Source: Deltaproteobacteria bacterium (lineage in GTDB: Bacteria; UBA10199; 2-02-FULL-44-16). Taken from it: 9,804 bases of DNA. The notes below the pieces were generated by a model. It searched no databases. It had not been told where the DNA came from and saw nothing but the letters and a program-made list of their open reading frames with translations. The position numbers were made by a program, and so were the translations under genes. Where the stretch lies: NCBI GenBank assembly GCA_016203825.1, contig JACQMA010000005.1:1-9804 (forward strand). Reading direction: 5' to 3'. How positions within the stretch are numbered: the stretch's first letter is position 1; every line of letters begins with the position of its first letter. Shown one piece after another: positions 7,248 through 9,804 of the stretch.

Positions 7248-7287
7248 AAAACGACCAGTACCATGGCATTGAGCATTTGAAAACACT

Positions 7288-7310
7288 CAACTTTTTGTTA
7301 GCAACTTTTT
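7288..7310 (+). repeat. Tandem CAACTTTTT motif pair
   Basis: CAACTTTTT occurs at 7288-7296 and again at 7302-7310 (as GCAACTTTTT from 7301), 14 bases apart. The motif matches both arms of the inverted repeat in the other divergent region (1734-1743 and 1808-1817). Occurrence in both shared promoter regions makes it a candidate operator or promoter element. Confidence 0.5.
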
Positions 7311-7346
7311 TATACGACAGACGATAAGAGGGGGGTGGGTGACCAT

Positions 7347-7350
7347 GAGG
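7347..7350 (+). promoter_or_regulatory. Shine-Dalgarno sequence of the TPR protein gene
   Basis: GAGG lies seven bases before ATG 7358, the only in-frame ATG after the upstream stop TGA (7346-7348). It is the only well-placed SD in the window and fixes the start of this gene. Confidence 0.75.
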
Positions 7351-7357
7351 TTCTACG

Positions 7358-9804
7358 ATGACAAGCGGTGGTAAGGATCTGACATTGCGGGAGAAGTGTT
7401 TCAGTCTGACGGGCGAAGACCTGGTCAATACATGTCTTTCGTTGGCGGAGGAGTGCGACCATCAGCAGGAAGAAGGGGTAACGAGTTTTTCCCTGACGCT
7501 CCCGGGTGCATCGGCATCTGTCGCCTATGATTCCTATGAAACGTGTGGTCAGGCGGCGACTGGTGTTTCGGCGGCGTTTGATGCGGGCAGGCTTACGAAG
7601 ATCAATGAAAAACAAGTGGCGGCGAAAGTTTTTTACGATGCAGCAACGCAATTCTACGATAAGGGAAAATTTCAAGATGCAGTTGGGCAGCTCGAAATTG
7701 CCTATGATTTATTCCCAAAGCCAGCCATTCGAGAAAATATAGCGACGACGTATCGAAAAATTGCAGAGACAGAGACGGACCCTCGTGAAAAAGCGAAAGC
7801 CTACTATAAAGCCGCACACCTCTGGAGTCAGGGTGGCAACTATACCGAGGCCCTTGTCGACGCGCGGCGGGCAGATGCCCTGGTTCCCAATGAGAAAGTC
7901 AAAGCTCGCATCGCAGAACTCGAGGGACTCGCAGCGGGCACAGCTCCCGCATCTGCCGTCGCTCCCGCCGCCGCTGAAGCTCCGGCGGGCGAGCCCGCTG
8001 CGGCAGATCCCACGCAACGTGTCGTCAAGGTAACAACGGTTGAAGATCTCCCCCGGATGACGGCAGCGACACCATCGCGATCAATCGTCATCGTGATGAT
8101 GCCACGGTCATTTGAGAATGCTCAAAAGCTTCAGGAGAAAGCAGCAGATATGGCGTCCGACGCTGATATCTACGTCATCGATCTGGACGATGCCACAACG
8201 ACGACGCAGCTCATGGCTGGCCTCACGTCACTCGGTGTTTCCCAGGGCGACACGCCAACGTCCATCCGATTTTTTAAACGCACTCCCGATCAAGCCCAGT
8301 ATGTCCTCGTCGATGGGCAACTTGAACCAAAGGCCGATTACGCCTTCACCCCGATCAACTTCGGGAATATCAAGGCCGCCGGAGATGGTACGACATCGGT
8401 TGTTCTTCTTGTGGGTGACCCTCTTACAACATATTCAGAACAGAAAAAAATTCGCAAAGCCATTGGAGCGGATGTTCGTTATTTCATTCTTGATCCACAA
8501 CAAGGGGGATTGGTCAAGATGGCCGAACAAAATCCGCCGCGTGGTTTTGGTATTACTGTGCAAAAAGCAAACGAAGCCTCTCGCATTTATGCTCGAGCCA
8601 AAGGTGAAGGGCAAACGTGGCAATGGTTCGACTTCGATGAAGGGACGGGAAAGCTCAAGCCCGTTGATGACCTGACCTTGCAAGTGGCACAGCTGAGGGA
8701 AGATGAAATACGACGGGCAGAACGTTCGCGTGCAAGTCTTCTTTACAGTGAAGCCAAACGGTTATGTGATCGTGGGGACTTTGAAACCGCCGCACAAAAA
8801 TACATCGAGGCCCATAACATCGCACCTGATTCTCTTTATCCCTGGAAGATTGGTGAATGTTATGCTCGTGGTGGGAGTCTTTTTCAAGCCATCGCCTTTC
8901 TGCGATATCATCGTGATCACTATCCGCGTGCTGGCGAGCGTGCAGTTGTTGACCAAAAACTTGCAGAGCTTGAGGCAAGACTTCCCAAGAATCCACCGCC
9001 GGGTCCTCAGTTAGAAAAAACAATGCTTCAGGTGACAAGAGACCTCGAACGACGACAGCGTGAGGAAGCGGCAAAGCGCGCGTTAGCTGCGGGTGGTGTC
9101 GAACTTCAGCGTGACATCCTGGGACCTGAGGCTGTCGCTGGAACAAAGGTAAAATCCGTCCCTGCAGCGGCCTCCACAGTTGCTGGCGATGAGGCACAAA
9201 GAATTGTCGAGGAAGCGCTGAGGCCAGCGCCTGCAGGCCCAGAAACAGCTGCTGAAATCGACCGCACGCTGCAAGCCTCGGCGGCCATGAAGGAAGCCGA
9301 TGACCTCTTCAATCGAAAGCGATATGATGATGCCCTTGCACAGTATGATCATGCCCACAACCTCGATCAACGTCCCGCGGCACTCCTTGGCAAGGCGCGA
9401 TGCCATCAGGCGCTCAACCGTCGCGCTGAGGCGATTGCGGCTTATCGGGCCTATCTGACCGCCAGTCCGAGCGTGGGAAACAAGGCGGATATTGAGGCCG
9501 TGATTTCTGCCCTTGAGCTTCCTGATCAATCGCCGCCCCCGCCATCCGGAGCTGAGGCTGTTGCTGAGCAGTCGGGTCCACCAAAACCTGCACCGCCCGC
9601 CACATCATCTGGCGCGTCGGACGCGTCCGACCCCGTCGCCGAATTGGTAAAACGACACACATCGACGCCCGATCGTTTTCAATTTACCTACCTTGATGAT
9701 GCCAATGTAGCGACCGCGGGGGATCTCGAGGGTGCGATTGTGGTGGTCGGTGAACCGGATCATTTTTGGGTTGAGGAGGTGCAGCAACAACTTCGCGACG
9801 AGCG
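7358..9804 (+). CDS. Partial TPR protein with cysteine-less thioredoxin-like-looking modules
   Basis: The frame is open from ATG 7358 to the right edge (815 complete codons, no stop), so the C-terminus is missing. No signal peptide or membrane segment is seen, so it is probably cytoplasmic. Order: an unassigned N-terminus with four Cys (1-80); TPR-like helices (~88-190; FYDKGKFQDAVGQLEIAYDL at 99-118, and GNYTEALVDARRADALVP); an Ala/Pro linker (~190-214); an alpha/beta module (~241-322); a second (~345-430); a charged helix (~441-463); TPR (~464-540; DRGDFETAAQKYIEAHNIAP); a linker with repeats; TPR (~645-703); an acidic/Pro linker; and the start of a third module (IVVVGEPDHFW, ~794). The alpha/beta modules follow a thioredoxin-like order (strand, helix, IYVIDLDD strand, then DTPTSIRFFK with possible cis-Pro) but lack CxxC, so a redox role is unlikely. 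A scaffold or protein-interaction role is inferred. The SD GAGG fixes the start. Alternative: the modules are unrelated Rossmann-like folds. Confidence 0.9.
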   Translation, partial: MTSGGKDLTLREKCFSLTGEDLVNTCLSLAEECDHQQEEGVTSFSLTLPGASASVAYDSYETCGQAATGVSAAFDAGRLTKINEKQVAAKVFYDAATQFYDKGKFQDAVGQLEIAYDLFPKPAIRENIATTYRKIAETETDPREKAKAYYKAAHLWSQGGNYTEALVDARRADALVPNEKVKARIAELEGLAAGTAPASAVAPAAAEAPAGEPAAADPTQRVVKVTTVEDLPRMTAATPSRSIVIVMMPRSFENAQKLQEKAADMASDADIYVIDLDDATTTTQLMAGLTSLGVSQGDTPTSIRFFKRTPDQAQYVLVDGQLEPKADYAFTPINFGNIKAAGDGTTSVVLLVGDPLTTYSEQKKIRKAIGADVRYFILDPQQGGLVKMAEQNPPRGFGITVQKANEASRIYARAKGEGQTWQWFDFDEGTGKLKPVDDLTLQVAQLREDEIRRAERSRASLLYSEAKRLCDRGDFETAAQKYIEAHNIAPDSLYPWKIGECYARGGSLFQAIAFLRYHRDHYPRAGERAVVDQKLAELEARLPKNPPPGPQLEKTMLQVTRDLERRQREEAAKRALAAGGVELQRDILGPEAVAGTKVKSVPAAASTVAGDEAQRIVEEALRPAPAGPETAAEIDRTLQASAAMKEADDLFNRKRYDDALAQYDHAHNLDQRPAALLGKARCHQALNRRAEAIAAYRAYLTASPSVGNKADIEAVISALELPDQSPPPPSGAEAVAEQSGPPKPAPPATSSGASDASDPVAELVKRHTSTPDRFQFTYLDDANVATAGDLEGAIVVVGEPDHFWVEEVQQQLRDE
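7965..7996 (+). repeat. 32-bp palindromic repeat, copy 2 (in TPR protein linker)
   Basis: It reads CCGCCGCCGCTGAAGCT followed by CCGGCGGGCGAGCCC on the coding strand and differs from copy 1 (6951-6982, opposite strand) at three positions. It encodes AAAEAPAGEP within the Ala/Pro linker between the first TPR region and the first alpha/beta module. Copy 1 is read in the same frame (SAEATAGKP). Confidence 0.75.
9616..9631 (+). repeat. GTCNGACNN pair in TPR protein linker
   Basis: GTCGGAC (9616-9622) and GTCCGAC (9625-9631) are separated by GC, giving the same 9-nt period as the arrays at 7026 and 7137. They encode SDASD in an Ala/Pro/Ser linker before the third alpha/beta module. With only two units, chance is less easily excluded here. 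Confidence 0.6.

Larger units (their letters stand above)
7248..7357. promoter_or_regulatory. Divergent intergenic promoter region between the VWA lipoprotein and the TPR protein
   Basis: This 110-bp gap precedes both genes. Candidate -10 boxes overlap each other: TATACG (7311-7316) for the rightward gene and TATAAA on the minus strand (7309-7314) for the leftward gene. Neither has a good -35 at the normal spacing. Two CAACTTTTT copies lie in it. The rightward leader would be about 35 bases and ends in a good SD. Confidence 0.5.

Noticed and set aside
7248..7286. Upstream GTG start (7286) for the VWA lipoprotein
   Set aside because: It would place 13 polar residues before a complete lipoprotein signal that already starts at ATG 7247, and no SD precedes it.
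1..9804. tRNA, rRNA, insertion sequence or transposase genes
   Set aside because: Nearly all bases are accounted for by four coding frames, and the two gaps of 110-127 bp show no tRNA-like cloverleaf or rRNA sequence. No transposase motif was seen.

Overview
The window holds four large genes in alternating orientation (left, right, left, right) and almost nothing else. The first and last run off the window edges. Three of the four products carry export signals (two lipoproteins and one Sec-secreted protein), so this is a diderm (Gram-negative) bacterium. Base composition looks balanced to mildly GC-rich by eye. Long Cys-containing secreted proteins, an ASH-type lipoprotein, a VWA lipoprotein with tandem beta modules and TPR proteins with Ala/Pro linkers all suggest a deltaproteobacterial-type lineage (Myxococcota/Bdellovibrionota-like or an uncultured relative). 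That placement is an impression from gene style, not a phylogenetic result.

Layout: 3-1709 (minus, partial) is a lipoprotein with two ASH/'choice-of-anchor D'-like domains around a six-cysteine segment. 1710-1836 is a divergent promoter region with an inverted repeat and a hairpin. 1837-4695 (plus) is a 952-residue secreted protein with Ig-like repeats, a Ca-loop-like motif and an unassigned C-terminal half. 4692-7247 (minus) is a lipoprotein with a VWA/MIDAS domain and six tandem PG-x-YD beta modules; its stop codon overlaps that of the preceding gene. 7248-7357 is a second divergent promoter region. 7358-9804 (plus, partial) is a protein without a signal peptide, in which TPR segments alternate with thioredoxin-like-looking modules that lack cysteines.

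Working together: no enzyme and no classical operon is visible. Both divergent intergenic regions carry copies of the same short motif (GCAACTTTTT), which hints at co-expression. A reasonable but unproven reading is an envelope/surface module with two lipoproteins, one secreted adhesin- or lipid-binding-like protein and one cytoplasmic TPR scaffold.

The most striking signal is not a gene. Three different families of short palindromic repeats sit in frame inside coding sequences: a CATTGCGAG...GGCAATCTC element in the secreted protein, a 32-bp palindrome present in both the VWA lipoprotein and the TPR protein (29 of 32 bases identical), and arrays of a 9-nt module GTCNGACNN in the same two genes. 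The last two families lie in disordered Ala/Pro/Ser linkers; the first lies at or beside a Ser/Pro-rich stretch. The proteins appear to have absorbed dispersed repeats without losing their frame.
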